Assembly: GCF_029392875.1 (NCBI RefSeq)
Contig: NZ_CP113946.1
Span: forward strand, 868,001 to 932,000
Direction of reading: 5' to 3'
Length of the DNA stretch: 64,000 bases
DNA from: Lactobacillus sp. ESL0677
GTDB taxonomy: Bacteria; Bacillota; Bacilli; Lactobacillales; Lactobacillaceae
Shown here: positions 38,117-47,745 of the stretch, in pieces
Layout of the letters: every line of letters begins with the position of its first letter
How positions within the stretch are numbered: the stretch's first letter is position 1
Program-made: the position numbers and the translations under genes
The notes under the pieces: generated by a model
Database searches by the model: none
What the model saw: the letters and a program-made list of their open reading frames with translations, nothing else
What the model was told of the DNA's origin: nothing

Positions 38117-39079
38117 ATGCTCATTATTAGCATCATTGCATTAGTTAGTTCATTAGTTTTAACGGCAATCTTTTTGCCGTGGATGATTATTTTTATGCGT
38201 TCGCATCATGAGGGGCAAGAAATTCGTGATGAGGGACCCAAATGGCACCAAAAAAAGTCTGGCACCCCAACAATGGGTGGTGTTATTTTCGTTTTAGCAG
38301 CAGCGATTTCCTCTGTATGGGTTTCTGCTTGGCAGCATAATATTAACAAAACCATTTGGATTTTGGTGATTAGTCTTCTGGGATACGGGATTATCGGCTT
38401 TCTGGATGATGGGATTAAGCTCTTTTATAAACGGAATTTAGGTTTACGAGCTTGGCAAAAGTTATTACTGCAAATTTTGATTGCAGTAGTTATTGTGGGA
38501 ATTGCGATCACTGACAACTTTAAATTTAATTTGTTTATCCCATTCTTTGGCGTAATTAGTAGTGTGCTTTTGTTTACGCTGTTTATCATTTTTTGGTTAG
38601 TTGGGTTCTCAAATGCAGTTAATCTTTCAGATGGCCTTGATGGCCTAGCAACAGGTCTTTCAATTGTCGCCTACGGAACATATGCTTATTTGGCTTTTAA
38701 GCAAAATAACTTTGCTATTTTAATTTTTTGTATGAGCGTGATTGGCGGTTTAATTTCGTTCTTCATTTTTAATCATAAGCCTGCTAAAATCTTTATGGGT
38801 GATGCTGGGTCACTTGCTTTAGGTGGGGGACTTGCAGCCGTCAGCGTCTTCTTAAATCGGCCGTGGTCACTGCTTTTAATCGGTATTGTGTTTGTATGTG
38901 AAACTGCAAGTGTTATTTTACAGGTGATTTCATTTCAAACAACTGGCAAGCGGATTTTTAAGATGACACCAATCCACCATCATTTTGAAATGCTGGGCTG
39001 GTCGGAATGGAAGGTTGATATTGTCTTCTGGTTAGTTGGATTGATTGGTAGTATGTTGTATTTAGTAATCTGGGGTTAA
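38117..39079 (+). CDS. mraY: Phospho-N-acetylmuramoyl-pentapeptide transferase MraY
   Basis: A 320-residue integral membrane enzyme with about ten helices. It transfers phospho-MurNAc-pentapeptide from UDP to undecaprenyl phosphate and so forms lipid I. Signature segments are seen: [10 protein letters not shown] near residue 51, FLDDGIK near 95, [12 protein letters not shown] near 172, and the [15 protein letters not shown] motif near 285. Length is typical. It lies between pbpX and murD in the usual order. Confidence 0.97.
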   Translation: MLIISIIALVSSLVLTAIFLPWMIIFMRSHHEGQEIRDEGPKWHQKKSGTPTMGGVIFVLAAAISSVWVSAWQHNINKTIWILVISLLGYGIIGFLDDGIKLFYKRNLGLRAWQKLLLQILIAVVIVGIAITDNFKFNLFIPFFGVISSVLLFTLFIIFWLVGFSNAVNLSDGLDGLATGLSIVAYGTYAYLAFKQNNFAILIFCMSVIGGLISFFIFNHKPAKIFMGDAGSLALGGGLAAVSVFLNRPWSLLLIGIVFVCETASVILQVISFQTTGKRIFKMTPIHHHFEMLGWSEWKVDIVFWLVGLIGSMLYLVIWG

Positions 39080-39089
39080 GATAGTAAAA

Positions 39090-40469
39090 ATGAAACAGAT
39101 TGACACTTATAAGAATAAGAATATTTTGGTTTTAGGGCTGGGAAAGAGCGGTTTTGCAGTAAGTACGTTATTGCTTAAACTTGGTGCAAAGCTGACTTTG
39201 AATGATAAGGCCGATTTAACGCAAAATGAACACGCACAGGAATTGGAGAAGATGGGAGTTCGGGTAATTGGCGGACACCATCCAACCGAATTATTTGACC
39301 AAGAACACTTTGATTATTTGGTTAAAAATCCGGGTATTCCTTACGAAAACCCAATGGTGCAAAAGGCAACTGAATTAAAAGTGCCAATTATTACCGAGCC
39401 TGAAATTGCATTAAGCGTTAGTGAAGCACCGTACGTTTGTGTTACTGGATCAAATGGTAAAACAACAACTGTGATGTTAACACAACAAATTTTGGATAAT
39501 CATTTGGCTAAAAGTGGCCATCATGCCTATGCTGTAGGTAATATTGGTGTTCCGATTTCTAAAGTAGTCACTACGGCAACTAAGAATGATATTCTTGTAG
39601 TTGAAATTTCTAGCTTCCAATTACTGGGAGTAACCGATATTAATCCGCGAGTTGCAGCAATCGTTGATATTTATCATAATGTTCACCTCGATTATCATAA
39701 AACTTTTGCCAATTACGTTAATGCCAAGTTGAACGTGACAAGAACTCAGTCTGCAGATAATTACTTTATTGCTAACCTGGATCAAAAAGAGATTTTGACT
39801 CAAGAACAAGCTGCTACAAAAGCTCGAATTCAAACTTTCTCAGAAACTGATCGAACTGCTGATTATTTTATTGCGGATGGCTATTTGCAAAGTCAATCAG
39901 AAAAGATTATTAAAACTAGTGCAATGAAATTGCCGGGGATTCACAATCAACAAAATGCCTTAGTTGCAATTGCGATTAGTAAGTTGATGGGAGCAGATGA
40001 CGAAGATATTCAAGCGGTTCTAACTACTTTTACTGGTGCAAAGCACCGTTTGCAATATGTTATGACCCTTGATAACCGTAAAATTTACAATGATTCCAAG
40101 TCAACTAATATTGAAGCAGCAACTGTAGCAATTCCATCATTTACTGAGCCTGAAGTGTTAATTGCTGGTGGTCTTGACCGTGGCTTTACCTTTGATTCCT
40201 TAGTGCCGCTATTTAAAAAGCACGTTAAAGCAATCGTGCTTTATGGTGAAACGCGCTATTTATTGGCTGATGCTGCTCGTAAAGCTGGAATTAAGCAAAT
40301 TGTAATTGAAAACACGTTGCAAGAAGCAGTGCCTAAGGCATACGAACTGACTGCTGCTGGAGATGTTTTGTTGTTTTCACCTGCATGTGCTTCATGGGAT
40401 CAGTTTAAGACCTTTGAAGATCGTGGTAATTACTTTGTAAAGTTTGTTAAGGATTTAAAGACAAAATAA
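39090..40469 (+). CDS. murD: UDP-N-acetylmuramoylalanine-D-glutamate ligase MurD
   Basis: A 459-residue cytoplasmic Mur ligase that adds D-glutamate to UDP-MurNAc-L-Ala. The N-terminal Rossmann-like domain has VLGLGKSGFA, the ATP-binding P-loop is G120-S-N-G-K124-T, and the C-terminal domain has the Mur-ligase pattern IYNDSKSTNIEAA and LIAGGLDRG. Length is normal. The ribosome site is weak. murG follows after one base. Confidence 0.97.
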   Translation: MKQIDTYKNKNILVLGLGKSGFAVSTLLLKLGAKLTLNDKADLTQNEHAQELEKMGVRVIGGHHPTELFDQEHFDYLVKNPGIPYENPMVQKATELKVPIITEPEIALSVSEAPYVCVTGSNGKTTTVMLTQQILDNHLAKSGHHAYAVGNIGVPISKVVTTATKNDILVVEISSFQLLGVTDINPRVAAIVDIYHNVHLDYHKTFANYVNAKLNVTRTQSADNYFIANLDQKEILTQEQAATKARIQTFSETDRTADYFIADGYLQSQSEKIIKTSAMKLPGIHNQQNALVAIAISKLMGADDEDIQAVLTTFTGAKHRLQYVMTLDNRKIYNDSKSTNIEAATVAIPSFTEPEVLIAGGLDRGFTFDSLVPLFKKHVKAIVLYGETRYLLADAARKAGIKQIVIENTLQEAVPKAYELTAAGDVLLFSPACASWDQFKTFEDRGNYFVKFVKDLKTK

Positions 40470-40470
40470 A

Positions 40471-41577
40471 ATGAGAATTATTTTTACTGGTGGTGGCACT
40501 GGCGGCCATATTTATCCAATTATGGCAATTATTGAGCGCTTAAAACAGCGGCAATTGGCGACAAATGATGAAATCTTGTTTGTCGGTACTAAACGTGGCT
40601 TGGAATCTAAAATTGTTCCAGCAGCTGGAGTTAAGTTTACAACTATTGAAATTCAGGGTTTTAACCGCAAGCATTTGTTAAAAAATTTCAGTACCATTAA
40701 TATGTTTGTTAAGGCAACTAAATCTGCTAAAAAGATTTTACAGGAATTTAAGCCGGATATTGTCTTGGGAACTGGTGGTTATGTTAGTGGCGCAATTGTC
40801 TATGAAGCTGCCAAGATGGGCATTCCGACAATGATTCACGAATCAAATTCGGTCGTCGGCGTTGCCAACAAGTTTTTAGGGCATTATGTGGACAAGATTT
40901 GTTACACCTTTGATGATGCCGCTAACCAATTTTCAGAAAAGAAAAAACTGGTTAAAACAGGCAATCCGCGTTCACAACAAGTTTTAGGTTTGAATGAGAG
41001 ACATATTAATTTAGAAGCTGAATGGAACTTTAATCCTAAAATTCCAACTGTGCTTGTGTTTGGCGGCTCACGTGGTGCTTTGGCAATTAATCGGGTGATG
41101 TTGCAGTCGATATTAAAACTGAAAAATAAACCATATCAAATTGTTTGGGCAACGGGCAATTTGTATTATGATAAAGTGCAGGAGAAGCTGCAGGGAATCG
41201 ATTATGGTACTAACATTAAAATCTTGCCGTATATCAAGGATATGCCTGCAGTATTACCTGAAATGACTTGTGTGATTTCACGTTCTGGTGCTACCAGTAT
41301 TGCGGAATTTACCGCATTGGGTGTTCCCGCAATTTTAATCCCTAGTCCTAATGTAACTCATAATCACCAAATGAAAAATGCAACTGATTTAGAAAAAGCG
41401 GGTGCGGCATTAGTAATTGCAGAAAAGGATTTAAATCCTAATAGTTTCATTTCTTCAATCGATCATATTTTACTTGACACAAAATATGCAAATGAAATGA
41501 GCAAATCATCTAAGCAATTAGGCGTACCTGATGCTTCTGATCAGGTAATCAAAGTGATGCAAGCAATTGCTAAATAA
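40471..41577 (+). CDS. murG: N-acetylglucosaminyltransferase MurG
   Basis: A 368-residue GT28 glycosyltransferase on the inner face of the membrane. It adds GlcNAc to lipid I to give lipid II. The N-terminal glycine-rich loop GGGTGGHIYP is at about residues 6-15, and the UDP-GlcNAc site contains VFGGSRGA and ISRSGATSIAE. The start lies one base after the murD stop, so translation is coupled. It is followed by divIB. Confidence 0.97.
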   Translation: MRIIFTGGGTGGHIYPIMAIIERLKQRQLATNDEILFVGTKRGLESKIVPAAGVKFTTIEIQGFNRKHLLKNFSTINMFVKATKSAKKILQEFKPDIVLGTGGYVSGAIVYEAAKMGIPTMIHESNSVVGVANKFLGHYVDKICYTFDDAANQFSEKKKLVKTGNPRSQQVLGLNERHINLEAEWNFNPKIPTVLVFGGSRGALAINRVMLQSILKLKNKPYQIVWATGNLYYDKVQEKLQGIDYGTNIKILPYIKDMPAVLPEMTCVISRSGATSIAEFTALGVPAILIPSPNVTHNHQMKNATDLEKAGAALVIAEKDLNPNSFISSIDHILLDTKYANEMSKSSKQLGVPDASDQVIKVMQAIAK

Positions 41578-41598
41578 TAGGTAAGGGAGGCGAAGCGG

Positions 41599-42453
41599 AT
41601 GTCAAAAAAACGGGTAACCAAGATTGATCCTAACGAAAAATTAGCACATTATCTGGATCATCGGGCTGACCAAAACAGGCATCAGCACCATAAAAATAAG
41701 GTTTCTGCCTCGCTTAATCACTTACACAGTGAGCGTAAATCAGCATTAGTTAGACGCTTAGGCTTGATTATTGGTATTGCTTTGGTGGCAATTATTGGTT
41801 TAGGTTATTATATTTCTCCTCTAGCTGATGTTAGAAGTGTTCAGGTTCAAGGCAGTGATGACTTACCAGTTAAAGAAGTGGTTGCAACATCAGGAATTAA
41901 GGCTAGTGGTAAGGTTTGTGATTATCTACTTAAACAGTCGGTAATTAGTCAAAAGTTAGCCAATAAATATACAGAAGTTAAAAATGCTCGGATTACGATC
42001 CAAAATTTTAATCACCTAATTATCCATATCAATGAATTTAAAACAATTAGTTATATTAAAACGGATAATAGGTACCGTAAAATTCTTTCACATGGTAAAC
42101 TAGGTACAAGGCTCTTACCATGGAACATGGTGGATCATGATAAGCCGATTTTTGTAGGTTATAGTCATAAAGTTTCTTTAAAACAGGATCTTTCGTTATT
42201 TAATAGTTTACCCGACGATTTTCAGGAACAAATTAAGTTATTAAGTGGTAATACTAGACGTAAATCTCAGGTTATTTTTGTAATGAAGGATGGCAATGTA
42301 ATTACCGGCAATATTTCTACTCTCAAAGATAAAATAAAGTACTATAATAAAATCAAATCTAAAGTAAAGAAGAATAGTTTAATTGATTTAGAAGTAGGGG
42401 TTTTTAGTAGACCGCTAACAGCAAGTGAGAAGAAGGCTTATGGCATATCGTAA
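41599..42453 (+). CDS. divIB: Cell division protein DivIB (FtsQ)
   Basis: A 284-residue bitopic divisome protein. A basic cytoplasmic N-terminus of about 50 residues, rich in His and Lys, precedes a transmembrane segment (about 53-74, LGLIIGIALVAIIGLGYYIS). A POTRA domain follows (VRSVQVQGSDDLPVKEVVATSGI), then the FtsQ/DivIB beta domain. It works with FtsL and DivIC. A strong AAGGGAGG site precedes the ATG. A longer gap of 56 bases separates it from the chosen ftsA start. Confidence 0.93.
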   Translation: MSKKRVTKIDPNEKLAHYLDHRADQNRHQHHKNKVSASLNHLHSERKSALVRRLGLIIGIALVAIIGLGYYISPLADVRSVQVQGSDDLPVKEVVATSGIKASGKVCDYLLKQSVISQKLANKYTEVKNARITIQNFNHLIIHINEFKTISYIKTDNRYRKILSHGKLGTRLLPWNMVDHDKPIFVGYSHKVSLKQDLSLFNSLPDDFQEQIKLLSGNTRRKSQVIFVMKDGNVITGNISTLKDKIKYYNKIKSKVKKNSLIDLEVGVFSRPLTASEKKAYGIS

Positions 42454-42509
42454 ACTTGATTAGCATTTTATTAAGAATTTACTAGTTGAGCATCGATGGG
42501 GGGTTAATT

Positions 42510-43871
42510 TTGGACAATTCAAATTTATTAGTAGGCCTTGATATAGGTACTACAAGCGTGAAGGCAGTAGTCGCCGATTCCGGTAAAGTGATTGGCGCGG
42601 TTGCAATTCCTAACAAGGGGATGCGGCATGGTAATATCGTTGATATTGATGAGACAGCAAGTGCGATTAGTCGTGCACTGAAAGAAATTGCCGATAAGAC
42701 AAATGCGCGGATTTATAGCGTGGTTACGGGAATTCCTGTAGGCCTTTTGCAACTTGAAACAGCCAGTGATCTGATTAATGTTAGTGATAATGGTCAAGAA
42801 GTTGGTAATAGCGACGTTAAGCGTGTTTTACGGGCTGCAGTCAAATCTGCAGTTAAAAATGAACGGGAGCCAATAGCGTTTTTACCGAGTCGATTTTTAA
42901 TTGATGGAAAAACCGAAGTTGATGACCCCCGGAAGATGATTGCGCATTCCCTTGCAGTTCAAGGAATTTTGCTGACGGCTCCAGCTAGTCCATTGCATAA
43001 TATTAAAAAAGCAATTGAACGTGCTGGCTACCAGAACAATTTCTTTGTGCCAACCCCTCTGGCTATTGCAAGTGTTGCTCTTGACGAAAGTGAACGTACT
43101 TTTGGATCAATTATCCTTGACTTAGGCGGCGGTGTGACTACCGCGACTGTTATTCATGACGGTCAAATTAAGTATGCAAACATTGATTTTGAAGGCGGCA
43201 GTGATATTAGCAATGATATTTCGGTTGTCCTTAGTACTTCCAAAAAGGATGCAGAGCAGATTAAACTCGATTATGGCTATGCTGATCCGGAATTAGCTTC
43301 AGAAAAAGACAAGTTTGCAGTTAACAGTGTTGGCACTGATGGTCAGCAAATGGTTGATGAGGTGTACTTGAGTAATATTATTAACGCTCGTTTAATGCAA
43401 ACAATTGGGCGAATTGGTAAAGGTTTAGCTAAGCATGATGCATTAAAATTACCGGGTGGGATTATTATCACCGGTGGTAACAGTTTGCTTCAAGGAATTG
43501 ATAACATCGTTGCTAATACTTTAAAGGTGAAAACACGGATTTATCAGCCTGATCAGATTGGTATGCGCAATCCTGTATATTCTGCAGCCTATGGTATTGT
43601 TAACTACTCGTATAAAATGTCTGATATTGATTTTTTGGTTATCAGTGCAATTTATGGTAAGAGTCTCGTTGGTCAAACTGACGATGAGCCCAAGCGGGAG
43701 AATGTAAAAAAATCGCAAAGACCGACGACTGCTAGTGAAACCAAAGTAAAAGAAGAATATAATAGACATGAGTTGCGAAAACAAGATAAAACAGCGCAGC
43801 ACAAACAAACAAATAATAATCAAAATAAAAATAAAGGCATTAAGAACTTCTTGAAAAAGTTCTTTGATTAA
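42510..43871 (+). CDS. ftsA: Cell division protein FtsA
   Basis: A 453-residue actin-family protein that tethers FtsZ to the membrane. LVGLDIGTTSVKAVV opens the protein, the phosphate 2 motif is IILDLGGGVTTATV near residue 200, and the adenosine motif is ITGGNSLLQGI. A Lys/Asn/Gln-rich linker leads to an amphipathic membrane-targeting helix at the C-terminus (GIKNFLKKFFD). I chose TTG at 42510 because the GGGGGG run ends 6 bases before it and the protein then starts at the conserved core. An alternative TTG at 42486 would add 8 residues and has no ribosome site. Confidence 0.93.
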   Translation: MDNSNLLVGLDIGTTSVKAVVADSGKVIGAVAIPNKGMRHGNIVDIDETASAISRALKEIADKTNARIYSVVTGIPVGLLQLETASDLINVSDNGQEVGNSDVKRVLRAAVKSAVKNEREPIAFLPSRFLIDGKTEVDDPRKMIAHSLAVQGILLTAPASPLHNIKKAIERAGYQNNFFVPTPLAIASVALDESERTFGSIILDLGGGVTTATVIHDGQIKYANIDFEGGSDISNDISVVLSTSKKDAEQIKLDYGYADPELASEKDKFAVNSVGTDGQQMVDEVYLSNIINARLMQTIGRIGKGLAKHDALKLPGGIIITGGNSLLQGIDNIVANTLKVKTRIYQPDQIGMRNPVYSAAYGIVNYSYKMSDIDFLVISAIYGKSLVGQTDDEPKRENVKKSQRPTTASETKVKEEYNRHELRKQDKTAQHKQTNNNQNKNKGIKNFLKKFFD

Positions 43872-43886
43872 AGGTGGTTAATTTAG

Positions 43887-45209
43887 ATGGATTTTACGTT
43901 CGATTCAGACGACAATAAAAATGCTGTCATCAAAGTAATTGGTGTCGGCGGTGCAGGTGGCAACGCTGTCAATCGAATGATTGATGATGGCGTGCAAGGA
44001 GTTTCCTTTGTTGCTGCAAACACAGATGTTCAGGCGCTTAACAGTAATAAAGCAGAAACCAAAATTCAGTTAGGGCCTAAATTGACTAGAGGACTGGGTG
44101 CTGGCTCGCATCCAGAAGTTGGTCAAAAGGCAGCTGAAGAAAGTGAACAAACAATTGAGGATGCCCTTAAAGGTGCTGATATGATCTTTATCACTGCCGG
44201 AATGGGTGGTGGTACCGGTACTGGTGCCGCTCCAATTGTTGCTAAGATTGCCCGTGAAACTGGCGCTTTGACTGTTGGGGTAGTAACCCGCCCATTCACT
44301 TTTGAAGGCCCTAAACGTTCTAAGAACGCAACTGAAGGTATTGCTCAATTAAAGCAATATGTTGATACATTAGTTATTATCGCTAATAATCGCTTACTTG
44401 AAATGGTTGATAAAAAGACACCAATGATGGATGCCTTTAAAGAAGCCGACAATGTCTTAAAGCAGGGCGTTCAGGGTATTTCTGATTTGATTACCTCAAC
44501 TGACTATGTTAACTTGGACTTCGCTGACGTTAAGACAGTGATGGCTAACCAAGGTGCTGCTTTGATGGGAATTGGCCGTGCTAGTGGCGAAAACAGAACG
44601 GTTGAAGCTACTAAATTAGCAATTTCCTCACCACTACTTGAAGTTTCGATTGATGGTGCTAAGCAAGTATTGTTAAACATTACTGGTGGTCCAGACTTAA
44701 CATTGTTTGAAGCTCAGGATGCTTCCGAAATTGTATCTAAGGCAGCTGGCGACGATGTTAACATTATCTTTGGTACATCGATTAACCCTAACTTGGGTGA
44801 TGAAGTTGTCGTAACTGTAATTGCAACTGGAATTAGTTCTCAAGCTGAAGAAGAAGCTTCTAAGCAGCTTCCAGGTCGCAGTCATCAAGTTAAACCACAA
44901 CAGCAGGTAAGTGATGTTACTCGTGAAAAGGCAAAACTGCAAAACCAACAAGTAAATCGTGAACAGGCTGCAGAACAAACACAGGTTAAATCTGCCCCAA
45001 AACATGAACCGATGGTTGATCCAACTAGTGTTTGGGGATTGAATAATGACAGTCACGAAACAAGACGATCAACACCAAATATTAGCCAAAATGATGGTTT
45101 TGATTCATTTGATGATGATGATCAGAGCAGTATTTCACAAATTGAAACTAGTGCCCAAGATGATGATACTGATGATATTCCATTTTTTAGGCACCGTAGT
45201 GAGAACTAA
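43887..45209 (+). CDS. ftsZ: Cell division protein FtsZ
   Basis: A 440-residue tubulin homologue that forms the cytokinetic ring. The GTP-binding tubulin signature GGGTGTG is at residues 107-113, and the N-terminal [17 protein letters not shown] is typical. The GTPase core ends at about 320. A Gln/Asp-rich, presumably disordered linker leads to the C-terminal peptide [12 protein letters not shown], which binds FtsA, SepF and EzrA. AAAGGTGG precedes the ATG. Confidence 0.98.
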   Translation: MDFTFDSDDNKNAVIKVIGVGGAGGNAVNRMIDDGVQGVSFVAANTDVQALNSNKAETKIQLGPKLTRGLGAGSHPEVGQKAAEESEQTIEDALKGADMIFITAGMGGGTGTGAAPIVAKIARETGALTVGVVTRPFTFEGPKRSKNATEGIAQLKQYVDTLVIIANNRLLEMVDKKTPMMDAFKEADNVLKQGVQGISDLITSTDYVNLDFADVKTVMANQGAALMGIGRASGENRTVEATKLAISSPLLEVSIDGAKQVLLNITGGPDLTLFEAQDASEIVSKAAGDDVNIIFGTSINPNLGDEVVVTVIATGISSQAEEEASKQLPGRSHQVKPQQQVSDVTREKAKLQNQQVNREQAAEQTQVKSAPKHEPMVDPTSVWGLNNDSHETRRSTPNISQNDGFDSFDDDDQSSISQIETSAQDDDTDDIPFFRHRSEN

Positions 45210-45224
45210 TAGGAGGCAAAAGAA

Positions 45225-45665
45225 TTGGCTTTTAGTAAAATAGGTAAATTTTTCGGCATTTCTGATGAAGACGATGACATGCTTGATGGTGAAGAATATC
45301 TTGATGATCAAGAAATTGGCAACGACACTATTCCAGCCAATACGATTGATCATGATAAGGTGGTTTCGATTAAGTCAGGGATGAATGCTGCTAAAAGTAA
45401 AATTGTCCTCTATGAGCCACGAGTTTATTCTGATGCTAAGGATGTCGCCCAAAATTTGCTGAATAACAAGGCAGTAATCATTAATTTTAGTAGAATGGAA
45501 GATACATCTGCTAGACGAATTGTTGATTTTATCACAGGAACGGTATATGCTCTTAATGGTGAAATTCAACGCATTGGTGATAAAATATTTTTAGCAACAC
45601 CGCCTAAGTTTGTCACTAATGGGAAAATTAGTGAATTAGTTGATAAGAAAGATAACTTAAGTTAA
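45225..45665 (+). CDS. sepF: Cell division protein SepF
   Basis: A 146-residue protein with an N-terminal amphipathic membrane-binding helix (MAFSKIGKFFGI), an acidic linker, and the SepF ring-forming domain at about 55-140 (VVSIKSG through FLATPP). It bundles FtsZ filaments and can serve as a second membrane anchor. The start codon is TTG at 45225, supported by AGGAGG at 45211. The Bacillus genes ylmD and ylmE that usually separate ftsZ and sepF are absent. The stop overlaps the start of ylmG. Confidence 0.95.
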   Translation: MAFSKIGKFFGISDEDDDMLDGEEYLDDQEIGNDTIPANTIDHDKVVSIKSGMNAAKSKIVLYEPRVYSDAKDVAQNLLNNKAVIINFSRMEDTSARRIVDFITGTVYALNGEIQRIGDKIFLATPPKFVTNGKISELVDKKDNLS

Positions 45666-45970
45666 TGCTCACAATAATTTCTTATATTTTAAGTGTAATC
45701 AACTGGCTGATTTGGCTTTACAGCATCATTATGGTGATTGATGCAATCATGAGTTGGGTACCGTTCTTACGGGATTCAGCTGTTGGTAGAATTCTTAATC
45801 GCATAATTGATCCTTACCTGAATATTTTTCGTAAGGGGCCAGTTCAAAGATTATCTTACGCAACTGGGTTAGATTTGTCTTTCCTATTAGGATTATTAGT
45901 TCTTTATTTCGTGCAGGATTACGCTCTTAATTGGTTAGCTAACATTCTCTTTCGGGTGCTAGGCTTATGA
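45665..45970 (+). CDS. ylmG: YggT family membrane protein YlmG
   Basis: A 101-residue protein of the YggT family with two hydrophobic segments (about 2-27 and 70-99) and the family pattern DPYLNIFRKGPV. Its role is not well defined; relatives are linked to cell division and membrane protein assembly. The start overlaps the sepF stop, and its last codon overlaps ylmH, so it is embedded in the operon. Confidence 0.93.
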   Translation: MLTIISYILSVINWLIWLYSIIMVIDAIMSWVPFLRDSAVGRILNRIIDPYLNIFRKGPVQRLSYATGLDLSFLLGLLVLYFVQDYALNWLANILFRVLGL

Positions 45971-46776
45971 TGAAAAGACAGGCAAGCAGCTTTTACCCAC
46001 ACTTTGATTCGGAAGAAAAGTCGACTGTTGACAAAATGGTCGGCTTTTTTAATCAAGTTATTTTTAAGCACGAGGCAATTCTAACGAACTTTTTAGATCC
46101 AGCACAAAGGGATATTTTAAAAACGGTCACTGGTGGTGACTTGTTGGTGCAGGAATTTGGTGGTTACACCGATGCGGAGAAAAAGCGCGTTTATTTAAGT
46201 GAAGATTGGGTCAATTTAATGCCTGCAGATTATCAGGTAACGGCTTGTGAAATTCATTATCCTAGTAAATTTACCCAGTTAACTCATAGTTCAATTTTAG
46301 GAACATTGGCTAATTCTGGTGTTGAGACAGATAGTTTTGGGGATATTATTACTGATGGCGCTGGTAAATGGCAGTTTTTTGTAAAAAGTGAACTGCTCGA
46401 CTTTTTTACGCAGCAGATTGACCGCATTGGGCGCACGCAGGTTAAGGTACGTTCAGTTTCACCAAAAGAAATTTTAGTGCCAGAAGATGATAGTCAAATT
46501 GTTTCGCTAATTGTTGCTTCGCTTAGAATTGACGCGGTTTTAGCTGGTATTAGTAAGAATAGTCGGGGGCAATTAAAAGACGCAATTAATGCTAATTTGG
46601 TAAAATTAAATTGGCATGGAGTGAAGGATTCTAATATAATAGTAAAAGTAGGTGATGTTCTCAGCTTAAGGCACTTTGGAAGAAGTCAAGTTATGGACAT
46701 TACAACAACTAAAAAAGGTAAATATAGGGTGGTGCTAAAACTGTGGCAGACAAAAAAACACAAGCAAAAAGATTAA
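45967..46776 (+). CDS. ylmH: YlmH, S4-domain RNA-binding protein
   Basis: A 269-residue protein. An RRM-like N-terminal region (about 1-160) is followed by a C-terminal S4 domain (SLRIDAVLAGISKNSRGQLKDAI, here at about 176-198). Family members bind ribosomal RNA and have been implicated in rescue of stalled large subunits in Bacillus. It overlaps ylmG by 4 bases and divIVA by 34 bases in a different frame. Confidence 0.93.
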   Translation: MMKRQASSFYPHFDSEEKSTVDKMVGFFNQVIFKHEAILTNFLDPAQRDILKTVTGGDLLVQEFGGYTDAEKKRVYLSEDWVNLMPADYQVTACEIHYPSKFTQLTHSSILGTLANSGVETDSFGDIITDGAGKWQFFVKSELLDFFTQQIDRIGRTQVKVRSVSPKEILVPEDDSQIVSLIVASLRIDAVLAGISKNSRGQLKDAINANLVKLNWHGVKDSNIIVKVGDVLSLRHFGRSQVMDITTTKKGKYRVVLKLWQTKKHKQKD

Positions 46777-47519
46777 CGCCAATGGACATTCATAATCAAG
46801 AATTTAAAAAGCGTGGACTTAACGGTTATGATCGCCGAGAAGTCGACAGTTTTTTAGATCAGGTTGTTGATGATTATGGTGATGCTTTAGATCAAACGGT
46901 TGATTTAAAAAATAATATTATTAGCTTAAAGGATCAAGTTGCAAACTTGCAAACGCAGATTGACCAATATCAGCAGACTAAAGAGGAGGCTGAGCAGGCA
47001 GTTGTTCGTGCGCAAGAGCAAGCACAAAAAATTATTCAAAATGCTACGCAACAGGCAGCAATTAATACTGATTATGAAAAGCAGCAGCAAAGAACCATTA
47101 ATAATGATTATGAACGGCTAAAGAAAGAGATAGCTGGTTATCGCAATCATCTTCAAGATTTGTTGCAAACAGCGATTGATAATTTAAGTGACGAAAAATG
47201 GCAAAAGGCGCTTGATAAATATTTTTCAACGGAGCGCTTTTACCCGCCAGATGGCTCAGAACCAATAACTTTGGTCGATGATGACGAAGATATGGAAGAC
47301 GATGAAGAGCTAGATGAGCTTGACAATGATGATGAAGATGACGTAAACTTTGAGGAAGACATTGAAGAGGATCAGGATCTAGATGATTCGGACCAACCAC
47401 AGCCAATGACTGGTGATAGTCCGAGTCATGAAACTGTTAATCCGCAAACGTCTAATTTATCAGATAATGGATCTGGACCAACAATTGTTTTTCCAGATGA
47501 TTATAAAGATCATAATTAA
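46743..47519 (+). CDS. divIVA: Cell division initiation protein DivIVA with long acidic tail
   Basis: A 258-residue coiled-coil protein that recognises curved membrane at poles and septa. The conserved N-terminal lipid-binding region LTPMDIHNQEFKKRGLNGYD is at residues 11-30, and coiled coils follow to about 170. A very acidic tail (about 180-225, mostly Asp and Glu) is a notable addition. The GTG at 46743 is used; it overlaps ylmH, and GGTGGT lies before it. An internal ATG at 46782 would remove LTP, which argues against it. Confidence 0.93.
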   Translation: MADKKTQAKRLTPMDIHNQEFKKRGLNGYDRREVDSFLDQVVDDYGDALDQTVDLKNNIISLKDQVANLQTQIDQYQQTKEEAEQAVVRAQEQAQKIIQNATQQAAINTDYEKQQQRTINNDYERLKKEIAGYRNHLQDLLQTAIDNLSDEKWQKALDKYFSTERFYPPDGSEPITLVDDDEDMEDDEELDELDNDDEDDVNFEEDIEEDQDLDDSDQPQPMTGDSPSHETVNPQTSNLSDNGSGPTIVFPDDYKDHN

Positions 47520-47520
47520 T

Positions 47521-47727
47521 AATAGACCGGCAGTAAAACTTGCAGGCAATTCAGCGAATTAGCGTTGGTGGGAGGCTAATGTAAGAGCTTAATAGTTGAT
47601 CAGCTGCCTTATTTGGTCTATTTACGTCGATTGTACGATACGCAATACATAAGTGGAGCTTAGCAGCTCAATTTAGGTGGTACCACGATGATAAACCTCG
47701 CCCTAATTTAGGACGAGGTCTTTTTTT
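47521..47727 (+). promoter_or_regulatory. T-box riboswitch upstream of ileS, specifier probably AUU
   Basis: The T-box word TTAGGTGGTACCACG is at 47673-47687, and a terminator stem (cctcgccct / aggacgagg, one mismatch, then T run) at 47696-47727. Stem I closes through AATAGACC (47521-47528) with GGTCTATT (47615-47622) and GGCAG with CTGCC. The loop TTATTT between the two 3' arms holds ATT, an isoleucine codon, as likely specifier at 47611-47613. Uncharged tRNA-Ile would then permit ileS transcription. Confidence 0.92.
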
Positions 47728-47745
47728 ACAGAAAGGAATCTAACA

